A stretch of 22,839 nucleotides of DNA from DLAJ01 sp023663615 (GCA_023663615.1 JAMPHA010000037.1:1-22839); one strand, 5' to 3'; numbered from the stretch's first letter, positions 1 to 7,362 are shown. Numbers and translations: made by a program. Notes: generated by a model from the sequence alone, not told the origin.

Positions 1-116
1 ACCAGTTACATTACCATTTGATGCATTGATCTTGATTGCCGCACTACCATTGATATGTGCTTCGTCGGGTAGTTTTCTACCCCCCCCCCACTCAAATTAC
101 AATTGAAAAATGCCAT
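1..116 (-). CDS. Phase-variable short fibre-tip-like protein, copy 1 (partial, out of frame here)
   Basis: I do not recognise a named family. The gene starts at ATG 116-114 behind a strong AAGGAGGAG site and begins MAFFNCNLS. It then enters a run of ten Gs (minus strand, 89-80). With ten Gs the frame continues only to a TAA at 8-6, giving a 36-residue product of unconvincing composition (VENYPTKHIS...). With 8 or 11 Gs the frame reads GRKLPDEAHINGS and stays open to the window edge, with a Gly/Ser/Asn-rich, beta-like composition typical of phage fibre proteins. With 9 Gs it hits TAG at once. The N-terminus matches those of the three genes upstream of it (from 130, 452 and 764). It follows the fibre gene of a tail operon, so a receptor-binding or fibre-tip role is inferred. 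The 3' end lies outside the window. Confidence 0.6.
80..89 (-). repeat. Poly-G tract (10 G on coding strand) in copy 1
   Basis: A pure run of ten C on the plus strand, read as G10 in the gene starting at 116. It lies after codon 9 (AGT). Register: 8 or 11 Gs open the long frame, 9 gives an immediate TAG, and 10 (present) gives a 36-residue dead end. Confidence 0.9.
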
Positions 117-129
117 AAATACTCCTCCT

Positions 130-439
130 TCATTTGATCTCAAATGATCCTGTACTAATATACATACTCCTGTTGCTTTGATTGCTTTTATCAACTGTAA
201 AACCAGCTGATATATTCAATCCAAGCCTTCCATCAGATACCCAATTTGCACCGCTTCCTAAGATTACGCGATCTTTCAATTCTTTGGGTATATCGATATA
301 CGCAGTTATCGAATGCGAACTGCTAATTACAGTTGCCCCTGCATCGACTCCAAACAAACTCTTTGTTCCGCTTGCAGGATTAAATTTAATTCCTACCCCC
401 CCCCACCGAAGATGAGAGGTTGCAATTATAAAATGCCAT
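130..439 (-). CDS. Phase-variable short fibre-tip-like protein, copy 2 (out of frame here)
   Basis: ATG at 439-437 lies behind AAAGGAG. The start reads MAFYNCNLSSSV and then enters a G9 run (404-396). As written, translation gives a 17-residue peptide ending at TAA 388-386. The long frame that follows the tract (starting VGIKFNPASGTKSLFGVDAG, ending STGSFEIK, stop TGA 132-130) is intact. It would be joined to the start by 8 or 11 Gs, giving about 102-103 residues. Its composition (VDAGATVISSSHSITAYIDI) looks beta-rich and fibre-like. The shared N-terminus and strong ribosome sites argue that this is a designed unit rather than a decayed gene. Function inferred from position only: adhesin or fibre tip. 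A homopolymer length error in the assembly cannot be excluded. Confidence 0.65.
396..404 (-). repeat. Poly-G tract (9 G on coding strand) in copy 2
   Basis: Nine C on the plus strand. The coding strand reads TCG GTG followed by the rest of the G run and TAGGAATT. Eight or eleven Gs give the open frame; ten give TAG; nine (present) give AGG AAT TAA. Confidence 0.9.
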
Positions 440-451
440 AGTTTTACTCCT

Positions 452-744
452 TTACTGTATAGTTCCTGAACTACCTTTTATATATATCTGACTTGTTTCA
501 CCGGCAGAGACGCGGCTTTGCGCACCGATGCTGATTGAAAAAGAATGGTTGTCTATCTTGCTACACGCACCGCTGAATGTTGCTTTTGATAAATCAATCT
601 CTTCTGGCAATGTTACAGTTACGGACGAACTTACATCATAAATGCCTCGGTCCTGCCCGTGCGTATTGTGTTTCTCGGCTACCGTCACCTTAATCGGTGT
701 TACTTTTACCCCCCCCCACTTAGATTACAATTATAAAATGCCAT
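452..744 (-). CDS. Phase-variable short fibre-tip-like protein, copy 3 (out of frame here)
   Basis: ATG at 744-742 lies behind AAAGGAGGGC. The start reads MAFYNCNLSGGG and then TAA directly after a G9 run, so as written only 12 residues are made. The frame one base over is open from the tract (VKVTPIKVTVAEKHNTHGQD...) to TAA at 454-452, ending with YIKGSSGTIQ. Seven or ten Gs would join start and body into a 96-97-residue protein. The body has short alternating hydrophobic stretches (SSVTVTLPEEIDL, SFSISIGAQS), compatible with a small beta domain. It sits 19 bases after the intact paralogue that ends at 764. A role as an alternative tail tip or adhesin is inferred; I know of no named family for it. 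Confidence 0.65.
709..717 (-). repeat. Poly-G tract (9 G on coding strand) in copy 3
   Basis: Nine C on the plus strand (709-717), immediately after codon 9 (AGT), the same place as in copy 1. Nine Gs give GGG GGG GGG TAA. Seven or ten give GTA AAA GTA and the long open frame; eight gives a stop six codons further on. Confidence 0.9.
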
Positions 745-763
745 GAATGTGCCCTCCTTTCTG

Positions 764-1168
764 CTATTTTTCAACATATGCTATCACACATGCAATTGGC
801 GAACTATATGATTTACTTACCGTCATGCCACCATTTGCTCCTCCTGCGGTAGCATAGATGTTTCCAGAAACGCTAGTACTGCTCATGCTCACCGTCTCGG
901 TATTATTGTTGTATGTAATCCTTGGGACGGAAAAACCGCCGCTAGCATTCATCCAAGTTGCATTTATTGGTTGATTGTCTGAACCTGATCCTGATGCGCT
1001 CGATGGATATACCGTGACTGCAAATCTATAAGCATTATCATCCCTCCTGGGTAGTATGCCCTTTACATTTATTTCTGTTTTTACACCATCCCCTGTTGCG
1101 ATGATATACGCCGTTCCGTATCCTGTTTTTGCTCCCGCGTCTCCCTCATTGCACTTAAAAAACGCCAT
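764..1168 (-). CDS. Short fibre-tip-like protein, intact founding copy without poly-G tract
   Basis: This 134-residue protein begins MAFFKCNEGDAGAKTGYG, the same MAF(F/Y)(N/K)CN start as the three downstream genes, but the Gly-rich segment uses mixed codons and holds no homopolymer, so its frame is stable. The body is rich in Ser, Thr, Gly and Asn (SSASGSGSDNQPINATW, TETVSMSSTSVSG), the composition of exposed phage fibre or tip domains. Its ATG lies two bases after the TAG of the fibre gene at 1171, with the purine-rich GTGAGGGTG as ribosome site, so it is probably translated by coupling to the fibre gene. I infer a distal tail or receptor-facing role from position and composition; the family is not one I can name. 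Confidence 0.75.
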   Translation of the reverse strand: MAFFKCNEGDAGAKTGYGTAYIIATGDGVKTEINVKGILPRRDDNAYRFAVTVYPSSASGSGSDNQPINATWMNASGGFSVPRITYNNNTETVSMSSTSVSGNIYATAGGANGGMTVSKSYSSPIACVIAYVEK

Positions 1169-1170
1169 AT

Positions 1171-1989
1171 CTACATCACCCTCACTTTCACCCTTACATC
1201 AGAATCTTGTGCATCAAACTTCAGCGTCAGCGTATTGCCCTCCTGCGCTATAGCTGTCGGGTATACACCAAACGTATCAGCGTATACATCAATCATGCTG
1301 TCGTCCGTGATCGCGGCGCTCGTAAACGTCAGCTCCGTCTCGCCTGCTGAGAGCGTCTGTGTCAGCACGGTCTCAAGTGTTATATCCGTCGAGCCGTCAA
1401 ATAATACACCGTTGATCTTACGCGCATTTTTCAGCTTCGTCGCCGTACCGGCGTTGCCGGATACCGATGTCTGCGCCGGATGCACATGATCTCCCCGCGC
1501 AAATTTTGCCGTCTCGCTTCCGGCGGATGCCGTTCCGGCTGCCTTGGGCGTCGTCGATGACGCCATTGCATGTCCATACAGTTTATCATTGCTGAGTCCG
1601 TATGTACCATCCGCGGCCGCATGACTGAGCGGTGCAAGCTCCGACAGATCGACTTTTTGGGTCTCAAGCTGCTGTATGCTATTGCCGTCCCACCAGTAAT
1701 CAGGGACATCCGTCGCTCTGATATACAAGTTATCTCCAAGATTGAGTATTTCTGTATTTTTAGGATCAGCCACCCATGCCGTCAGATCATTATAGGTATC
1801 AAACACATATCCCGTACAACGCCCCTTTGCAATAATGACCGCATCCGCTATATCAGCGCGGTTTTTCATTGTATTATGCAAAAGCTGTTTGATCGCTGCG
1901 TTGATGTTATCTGCATGTCCGGGATCAGAAACTTCTACAATCTTTATCACTGCCTTAAACTCAGGATTGCTGCTTGTATAATCCTTCAT
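1171..1989 (-). CDS. Tail fibre protein
   Basis: A 272-residue fibre. The N-terminal part (about 1-50) is likely the attachment segment. Residues 111-171 hold a repetitive Ala/Ser/Gly stretch ending in the short GDHVHP motif (around 166-171) that is common in phage side-tail fibres. It is followed by a GNAGTATKLKNARKINGVLF-type fibre repeat (about 178-197). The C-terminal part (about 210-272) looks like a compact beta domain ending FDAQDSDVRVKVRVM, a tail I associate with clostridial phage fibres. It starts at ATG 1989 behind AAAGGAG, 17 bases after the collar-type gene, and occupies the xkdV/fibre slot. It probably contacts the host surface, directly or as the shaft carrying the small proteins encoded next. 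Confidence 0.85.
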   Translation of the reverse strand: MKDYTSSNPEFKAVIKIVEVSDPGHADNINAAIKQLLHNTMKNRADIADAVIIAKGRCTGYVFDTYNDLTAWVADPKNTEILNLGDNLYIRATDVPDYWWDGNSIQQLETQKVDLSELAPLSHAAADGTYGLSNDKLYGHAMASSTTPKAAGTASAGSETAKFARGDHVHPAQTSVSGNAGTATKLKNARKINGVLFDGSTDITLETVLTQTLSAGETELTFTSAAITDDSMIDVYADTFGVYPTAIAQEGNTLTLKFDAQDSDVRVKVRVM

Positions 1990-2006
1990 GCTGTCTCCTT
2001 TCTTCG

Positions 2007-2402
2007 TCAGAAAATATCATCCACGGTGTATGTCTGCTCCACGTCGCTGTCTTTGCCCTTCCGCTTAAATGTCTTTATGCAGACAATATCGCCGTCCTCA
2101 TCATAAAGACCAATCTCGCTGATCTCCTCATCGGCAAGCTCATTTCCCGCAAGAGTACACTCATATCTGCATACAGCTTCCTCTGCGTCGGGAAAGCTAT
2201 AGCCATCAAGCTCTTTCCGGTACAGCTCATGATATAATGCATCCTGATCGTCCGTAGGCGGTATGATCGTTCCGTCCGCCTCGACGCCGCCATCCCCAAA
2301 TGCCATGCCGACAATCTTCGGCAGCACGATCTCCCCTGACCGTGCTTTTACCAATTTCATCCTCGCTGTTTTTGTGATTACCACATTATTATTTACGCTC
2401 AC
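2007..2402 (-). CDS. Phage tail-collar-type fibre attachment protein
   Basis: A 131-residue protein beginning MSVNNNVVITKTARMKLVKA. The early MAFGDGG segment (about 33-39) and the later EISEIGLYDEDGDIV stretch (about 94-108) are the recognisable pattern of the N-terminal domain of phage tail-collar/fibre proteins, which joins fibres to the baseplate. In large fibres this is the N-terminal part of a longer chain; here it stands alone, so the fibre seems split between this gene and the next (1171-1989). It overlaps the stop of the XkdU-like gene by ATGA (2399-2402), implying translational coupling. Confidence 0.75.
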   Translation of the reverse strand: MSVNNNVVITKTARMKLVKARSGEIVLPKIVGMAFGDGGVEADGTIIPPTDDQDALYHELYRKELDGYSFPDAEEAVCRYECTLAGNELADEEISEIGLYDEDGDIVCIKTFKRKGKDSDVEQTYTVDDIF

Positions 2403-3391
2403 TCTATATCCTCCTCTCTATAAACCGAATTAAAGCGCCTTGATCCATCCATCATCACGGAACCGTCCAAATACCAATAGTCCGGCGTCTTCGTCGTAAC
2501 TGATACTTCCATCTTTTCAACGGATGTATGCATTTCAGCGTGGATCACTACACATGATCGCCCCTGCTCATGGGTTCTGACTGCAAATGCATTCCTGCCT
2601 CCCGCGCGCAAAGTCTCCAATATGGATGTCCTGACAGCGCCGATTTTAACGCAGAAAAGCCTTGATATTTCATCCCGCAAAAAAATACGGATGCGGTTGT
2701 TTAGACCAAGCCTGAGCCCATAACGACGCTTCTCGCACAAGATCACGCTCCCATCTAATAACCATCCGCCGTCAAACACGCAGCATCCCCAAAACGGCAT
2801 CTTTACATCAAAACGGACGTTCCGCAGCAGGATTCGTTCGATTTCACGATTATCCAGCACAATTTCTATCCTGTCGTTGATAATGTAAATTGTGTGCGAC
2901 TGCTTCAACCTGTTGAGGATCTCACGCACCTGCCTTGCATTCAGGGTTTCTTCGCCGATAAAATATGCCTTAAAAGTATTTGGATGATCGGGCACAAATC
3001 CATATATACCCGGATCGCTGGCATCCGCGATATGTACTTCAAAGCCGGTCGCGTTTCGCAGATATGTCTCCATGCGCCATGGCGTGATCGGCGATCTGTA
3101 GTCGCGCTTCTGATAGATCAGCCGGCGCCGCTCCTCGTAAGACAGATTCTCGCGTACAGGCAGCCCCCATTTCATTTCGTGGTACATCAGCCCCCACGTT
3201 GCCGCTTCCGGAAACATCTGCGCCGGAAGACTCTCTATGATCTCCCTCGCAGTATCATATTCCTGCCCCATGACCTGATACAGCCACTTCCCGACGTATG
3301 ACTTATCATAAAATCCATCTGATACATAGCTGAGCATCCGCAGGGCGCTCTCACTTGCCGGGAACTCTTCAAGATTGAAAGTCTCACTCAT
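2399..3391 (-). CDS. xkdU: Baseplate protein XkdU-like (P2 gpI/DUF2313 type)
   Basis: A 330-residue protein. Residues 1-180 match the XkdU/DUF2313 pattern: an N-terminal helical part, MKWGLPV near 74-80, a YEERRRLIYQKR segment near 85-96, and PITPWRMETYL near 101-111. This family closes the baseplate wedge and links it to the fibres, like P2 gpI. The C-terminal third carries two copies of an LDGS motif (WLLDGSVIL about 210-218; WYLDGSVMMDGSRRFN about 306-321), seen in longer clostridial versions. The start overlaps the baseplate J gene by ATGA (3388-3391). Plain XkdU of PBSX is shorter, so the LDGS region is an extension of unknown role. Confidence 0.85.
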   Translation of the reverse strand: MSETFNLEEFPASESALRMLSYVSDGFYDKSYVGKWLYQVMGQEYDTAREIIESLPAQMFPEAATWGLMYHEMKWGLPVRENLSYEERRRLIYQKRDYRSPITPWRMETYLRNATGFEVHIADASDPGIYGFVPDHPNTFKAYFIGEETLNARQVREILNRLKQSHTIYIINDRIEIVLDNREIERILLRNVRFDVKMPFWGCCVFDGGWLLDGSVILCEKRRYGLRLGLNNRIRIFLRDEISRLFCVKIGAVRTSILETLRAGGRNAFAVRTHEQGRSCVVIHAEMHTSVEKMEVSVTTKTPDYWYLDGSVMMDGSRRFNSVYREEDIE

Positions 3392-4515
3392 ATGCCCTCC
3401 TGAAAATCAAGAGTCCCTGTCTCCGGGTACTCTTCTTTTTTGAGTATGATATTCTCTTTGCCGCCGTCGATCAGAAACTCTGAAAAATCCTCCACGCCGG
3501 CAATCGCTGTGATGACCGGACGGACATCATTATATCGTAGCAGATTCTTGCTTTTTGCCGCAGAATAGATTGCCCTGACCGCCTCCGCAAAATCTTTTTT
3601 TATCTGCTCTATATTTGTTGTTGTGTCAAATTGCAGTCCCGTGATCGTATAATTGATCCTGACCGTCGTTGCTGGCACGCAGGACAACTCCGCGCACGCC
3701 GTCGGCAGAAGCCGCGCTGACCGGTCATCCGGCGAAACGATGTAACTGTACACTGTCTCGATCAGTTCCTCGCCTGCCGGCTGCCCGTTTGCATCAATCA
3801 GTATAAGTTTGACCGTTCCAGGACCATTCCATGCCGAATCCACAATGCAGTCCCCCGCTCCGGCAGCTTTCGCCCAACGGATATAATCTGTATCGTTTCC
3901 TAAAAACGTCATGCTGTTGTCGTACTCTGCAAAGATGCGATCATAAAAATCATCGTTGCTCTCACGTTCCGTACCGCCCGCCAGCGGATCAGGATTCGTG
4001 ACGGCGGCAACTGCCTTGTCAGGCCTCGCCATGATCGTGATCGTGTTAGCCGCCACATTGGAGCCTGTTCCTGCCGCAACCGCCATAATGCTGACTGACA
4101 CCGTCCCACCGTCACCGATCACAGCGTCCGCCGTTGTAGCAAATTCTAACGACGGTCCATTATCTGTTGCCGGCGTGCAGAATACGGTACCCGCTTTGAT
4201 CTCTGCCCCGGTGATTCCGGATACAAGAACGCATCCTGCCGCATGTTGGGCCTGATGCCTGTATACATGTACCTGTGCGCCGTGCAGATCAAGCCAGTCA
4301 TCCCACGCATACATCGGGAATGCGATCATGAGCGTCCGCATCAGATGATAATTGATAAGTTCATCCTTTTCCAATGCCGCGGGCATCGTGAAATCAAAAG
4401 GAAACCCGCCGGGCATATCGTCAATATCATCCGGCAGGCTGTTCATCATGCGCTGATGGATTTCCTCAGCAGTATTGTGCTGCATAAAATCCGGTGCTGT
4501 AAATTCCGGCTGCAT
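3388..4515 (-). CDS. xkdT: Baseplate assembly protein J-like (XkdT)
   Basis: 375 residues, a usual length for Baseplate_J proteins. ATG 4515 is chosen because AGGAGG lies just upstream (AGGAGGAAAAATG); an in-frame ATG at 4560 has no such site and would overlap the upstream gene. The family hallmarks are visible: an early YHLMRTLMIAFPMYAWDDWL helix and a LHGAQ segment, then the central VAAGTGSNVAANTI (a loop conserved across gpJ/XkdT), followed by PLAGGTERESNDDFYDRIF. The protein forms the peripheral wedge that connects sheath-proximal baseplate to fibres in contractile tails. It sits directly after the gp25-like gene and before XkdU, as in PBSX. Confidence 0.93.
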   Translation of the reverse strand: MQPEFTAPDFMQHNTAEEIHQRMMNSLPDDIDDMPGGFPFDFTMPAALEKDELINYHLMRTLMIAFPMYAWDDWLDLHGAQVHVYRHQAQHAAGCVLVSGITGAEIKAGTVFCTPATDNGPSLEFATTADAVIGDGGTVSVSIMAVAAGTGSNVAANTITIMARPDKAVAAVTNPDPLAGGTERESNDDFYDRIFAEYDNSMTFLGNDTDYIRWAKAAGAGDCIVDSAWNGPGTVKLILIDANGQPAGEELIETVYSYIVSPDDRSARLLPTACAELSCVPATTVRINYTITGLQFDTTTNIEQIKKDFAEAVRAIYSAAKSKNLLRYNDVRPVITAIAGVEDFSEFLIDGGKENIILKKEEYPETGTLDFQEGI

Positions 4516-4529
4516 TTTTCCTCCTCCTC

Positions 4530-4967
4530 TCAAATTGCTATCATAAATGGCTCGTCCCAATCCAGCCCCTTGACCGTAAACGTACAGCTCATCCTGTCAC
4601 CGTCCCATGCAAAGTTAAAATCTCTCACATATTCGGTCCTCGGATTTGCCATAAGTGCCTCCGTGATGGTCCGCTGTACCATAGATTCCACTGTCTTTTC
4701 ATCATCTTCCGCCATTGCCCGTTCCATTTCTGCACCGATGGCATTCGGATATGCAAGGCACCGGTACCGTTCTGTCATGGATGCCTTGTAACATCCTGTC
4801 GCAAATGCCTCCCTGCCATCACATTCCACCATTCTGTTCGCTCCGTCCCGTACAAAATCGCCCTTTTCCCTGTCCCATTTTACGCTGCGTTTATATGTAC
4901 GGTCATACATCTGCCCCGCTGTTGTAAGCTCCGGCATCTGTACGACCGGAAACAATGCTTCTGCCAT
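4530..4967 (-). CDS. xkdS: Baseplate wedge protein XkdS-like (DUF2634, gpW/gp25-related)
   Basis: A 145-residue protein beginning MAEALFPVVQMPEL. It has the XkdS/DUF2634 pattern: a central basic YKRSVKWD segment, a DGREAFATGCYKAS stretch (about 50-63), then TERYRCLAYPNAIGAEM, and a C-terminal beta part FNFAWDGDRMSCTFTVKG. Proteins of this family are the small gp25-like wedge that nucleates sheath assembly on the baseplate. Its place between XkdR and XkdT supports the call. The next gene's ribosome site lies in the 14-base gap after its stop. Confidence 0.9.
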   Translation of the reverse strand: MAEALFPVVQMPELTTAGQMYDRTYKRSVKWDREKGDFVRDGANRMVECDGREAFATGCYKASMTERYRCLAYPNAIGAEMERAMAEDDEKTVESMVQRTITEALMANPRTEYVRDFNFAWDGDRMSCTFTVKGLDWDEPFMIAI

Positions 4968-4980
4968 GCTTCCCCTCCTC

Positions 4981-5403
4981 TTATGATCTTATGATAATGT
5001 CGATCACCACTGCCTCATTCTGTACCCACGCTACAAGGACACGGTCCCCCGGACGGATACCGCGCAACTGCTCCGGCACCGGCACGATATGGCCGTGGAT
5101 GCCTCCTTTGTGGGTATGTGTGCCATCCCCGGTTTCATGTCCCTCATGCCCGCCGCCTGTATGCTCATGGTCGCCGTCCGTTTCCGTAACGGTCAGACAG
5201 GTTCCATCTTCCCCAAGAGTAAGCTGGCGGCAGATCATATAATCGCCGCGCGGTATCGGTATCGGAAATGTGTTTGTGAGCAGGCTTCCATTCTCCTGGA
5301 TCTCACCAAAATCAATCAGCGGCGGTGTATCTGTCTCACTTCTGATCCGTTTGCTCAGTACAGACGCCAGTTGGTTCATTCCACTGTTCTTTCCAAATGC
5401 CAT
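4981..5403 (-). CDS. xkdR: Baseplate spike/hub accessory protein XkdR-like (DUF2577) with His-rich insert
   Basis: 140 residues, beginning MAFGKNSGMNQLASVLS. The outer parts match DUF2577/XkdR: PPLIDFGEI near 27-35 and a C-terminal GDRVLVAWVQNEAVVIDIII (about 118-137), which has an OB-fold-like rhythm. Between them, residues 79-105 hold eight histidines among Gly, Asp and Thr, including three HxH motifs (HEH 79-81, HTH 96-98, HGH 103-105). HxH motifs coordinate iron at the tip of several contractile-phage spikes, so this may be the membrane-piercing tip. That part is inference; a mere Gly/His-rich linker is the alternative. The gene lies 14 bases after XkdQ. Confidence 0.85.
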   Translation of the reverse strand: MAFGKNSGMNQLASVLSKRIRSETDTPPLIDFGEIQENGSLLTNTFPIPIPRGDYMICRQLTLGEDGTCLTVTETDGDHEHTGGGHEGHETGDGTHTHKGGIHGHIVPVPEQLRGIRPGDRVLVAWVQNEAVVIDIIIRS

Positions 5404-5417
5404 GCTCCCGATCCCTC

Positions 5418-6662
5418 CTAATCAAATGTTCCGTGATCCACCCATCCGTAGACATTGCCGCCGCTGTCTGCGTGAATCAGATGCCATGGATGCGCGCCGG
5501 AACTGTTCTTTATTGTGATCTTTGCCTGTCCTGCTTTTGCGGGATACCCTTTTGAGCCGGAATAACTGCTGATATAATGTGTACCTCCGTGAAATGTGAC
5601 AATATCACCCACGCCATACTCCTTTTTCACGCTTCCCGTATCATCTGTAGCATCCTGTTCTTCCCTCTCCATCAGTTCGAGCGACATTGTCATACTGTAT
5701 GTATCCGCGTCGTGCTGGATGCTGTTTACATAGTAATATCCCGGCAGGCTGCCGGATTCCACATATACAAGATCACCCTTTCTCACAAACGGGACGTCCA
5801 GACCCTGCACGGACATTTCTTTTGCCGCTTTTCCATCTGTTGCTAATATATCCTGTGCCGCGGACTTCGCATCCGCCAACGTTTCATCCGTCCCCCTGAT
5901 ATAGATTCTCTGTCTGATCCCATAAACGGTATCTCCGTTCAGTACCGCCTCAACGCTCCTCTTTTCCTCATCATCCGCCTGCCCGATGACTTTCACCCGC
6001 GTGATTAGGTTCTCCGTGCTGACAGATTCATTTAATATCTTCGTGTTGTCTTCCCCAAATACATATACCTGTGTATTGCTTCCCCGCGGCAGGATTTCAA
6101 CCATCCCTTTTGATGCCCTGATGAGATGTCTGACACTCCCTTTCTTTTCCGCATCATCAAGCAGTCCGGTAAGTATATCCGATAAATAATCATTCCGGTA
6201 CACCATTTTTCCGTGTGCCACATCTGGTCCTTTATATTCGCCGCACGGGATCTCCCAATCCTTCATGATACTTTCGATCGCAAAACGTGTACTGGTCCCG
6301 GATGGATAATATCTGTTATCCTGGCTCTTCTGCAGCTTATACAGATCATCATATCCGATACACCGTAATGTGTCCCCGCTGCTGCTTTGGATCGTGTTCC
6401 ATGTCTCGACGTATCCTCGCGCAACTTCCTCATCCATTGCGCCGCCGGAAGCGAAGATACCGATCAGACATCCCGGCTTGATGATACCTGACAGGTAGCC
6501 CCTTGATGTATCATCGTTCCGCGCCGTAAAAGAAAAACGGGTAGAAATCTCATTTTCGTTTTCCTCCCATCCAAGATCCTGAATAAAATTTTCGATGTTG
6601 TACCGATGCCCGCTTTCGTCGATCACAACTACACGATAGCTGATGTTTGTCAGGTCGATCAT
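5418..6662 (-). CDS. xkdQ: Tail hub protein XkdQ-like (gpD/gp27 type) with SH3-like C-terminal extension
   Basis: A 414-residue protein. Residues 1-340 follow XkdQ: MIDLTNISYRVVVID at the N-terminus, YVETWNTIQSS and LRCIGYDDLYKLQKSQDNRY in the first third, and GDLVYVESGSLPGYYYVNSI near 300-320. The family forms the trimeric central hub under the tail tube, like P2 gpD and T4 gp27. Residues about 349-414 (from YGVGDIVTFHGG to YGWVDHGTFD) form a separate beta-rich domain that resembles the small SH3-like modules found in cell-wall-binding or hub-associated phage proteins (HPWHLIHAD, NVYGWV). Its role, perhaps peptidoglycan contact, is inferred. It starts 11 bases after XkdP. Confidence 0.9.
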   Translation of the reverse strand: MIDLTNISYRVVVIDESGHRYNIENFIQDLGWEENENEISTRFSFTARNDDTSRGYLSGIIKPGCLIGIFASGGAMDEEVARGYVETWNTIQSSSGDTLRCIGYDDLYKLQKSQDNRYYPSGTSTRFAIESIMKDWEIPCGEYKGPDVAHGKMVYRNDYLSDILTGLLDDAEKKGSVRHLIRASKGMVEILPRGSNTQVYVFGEDNTKILNESVSTENLITRVKVIGQADDEEKRSVEAVLNGDTVYGIRQRIYIRGTDETLADAKSAAQDILATDGKAAKEMSVQGLDVPFVRKGDLVYVESGSLPGYYYVNSIQHDADTYSMTMSLELMEREEQDATDDTGSVKKEYGVGDIVTFHGGTHYISSYSGSKGYPAKAGQAKITIKNSSGAHPWHLIHADSGGNVYGWVDHGTFD

Positions 6663-6673
6663 GCCGTACCTCC

Positions 6674-7357
6674 TTATATAAGAGTCAATACCTCTCCCGG
6701 AAAAATCCAGTGTCCCTTATCGCTGTTTGACATTCCGCGTTGTTTTGCCGTATCTTCGATCACCGCAGCATTGGCATCATAGAGCTTTGTCCAGTTCACG
6801 CCTCCCCCGCAATGCCGGGCGGCAATCTTCCACAGCGTATCGCCGCTGACAACGGTGTATGTCCCTCGTGCCGACTCAGCCGACAGATCATTGCGCTCCC
6901 GCGTCTTTTTCAAAACTGTGACGCTCAATTCATCTGTCGTATAGATTTCAAGCGCTTTTTTCTCGACAAGGGTTATATCATATTTGATATTTCCAAATGC
7001 GCCGTATGCGACCGGCCGGAATGATGATATAACAACATCAAGATTGATCCATGTCTCCGTCACGATCAGATTCAGTACCGTCTTATCATTAAGATACCCG
7101 TTCAGGATATTGACACATTCGACCGGTTCCCTCCAGTATGGCGTTCTCACAATTGCTTCATTTCTTTTTGAGCGTCCGAAAAATTCCCCGCTCCACGATA
7201 TTTCCGCCGTACCGGTTCCCCGCGGTACTTTGACCGTCCCTTTCGCTATAATGTCAAAACTCTGCAGTTTTGCTTCTTTTTTTCCTGTGATCCTCTCCGG
7301 GAGGGCGGGGAACGTAAACCGGATTCCGCTCCCCGCCGGGATCAATTTAATATCCAT
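6674..7357 (-). CDS. xkdP: LysM-containing baseplate protein XkdP-like
   Basis: A 227-residue protein. The N-terminal beta-rich part (1-150, with KLQSFDIIAKG and AEISWSGEFFG) is the XkdP domain. The C-terminal 166-227 is a clear LysM: YTVVSGDTLWKIAARHCG and, after a longer loop, WIFPGEVLTLI. In contractile phages (T4 gp53, PBSX XkdP) this LysM-type domain helps hold baseplate wedges around the hub rather than, or as well as, binding peptidoglycan. AAAGGAGG lies about 11 bases before the ATG and overlaps the 3' end of the tape measure gene, which stops 5 bases before this start. Confidence 0.93.
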   Translation of the reverse strand: MDIKLIPAGSGIRFTFPALPERITGKKEAKLQSFDIIAKGTVKVPRGTGTAEISWSGEFFGRSKRNEAIVRTPYWREPVECVNILNGYLNDKTVLNLIVTETWINLDVVISSFRPVAYGAFGNIKYDITLVEKKALEIYTTDELSVTVLKKTRERNDLSAESARGTYTVVSGDTLWKIAARHCGGGVNWTKLYDANAAVIEDTAKQRGMSNSDKGHWIFPGEVLTLI

Positions 7358-7362
7358 GTCCC

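Noticed and set aside
1..744. Diversity-generating retroelement as source of variation in the tip genes
   Set aside because: No reverse transcriptase gene, no template/variable repeat pair with adenine-specific changes; variation signal is homopolymer length only.
1..744. CRISPR-like array, since similar units recur
   Set aside because: Units are 290-325 bases apart, contain coding frames and ribosome sites, and only the short N-terminal coding part is similar.
1..744. Simple decayed pseudogenes
   Set aside because: Ribosome sites, starts and bodies are intact in each, and all lesions fall at the same homopolymer; decay would scatter mutations. Still possible for individual copies.
1570..2106. 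Plus-strand open frame opposite fibre and collar genes
   Set aside because: Cys/Ile/Arg-rich composition and antisense to well-supported fibre genes; no ribosome site.
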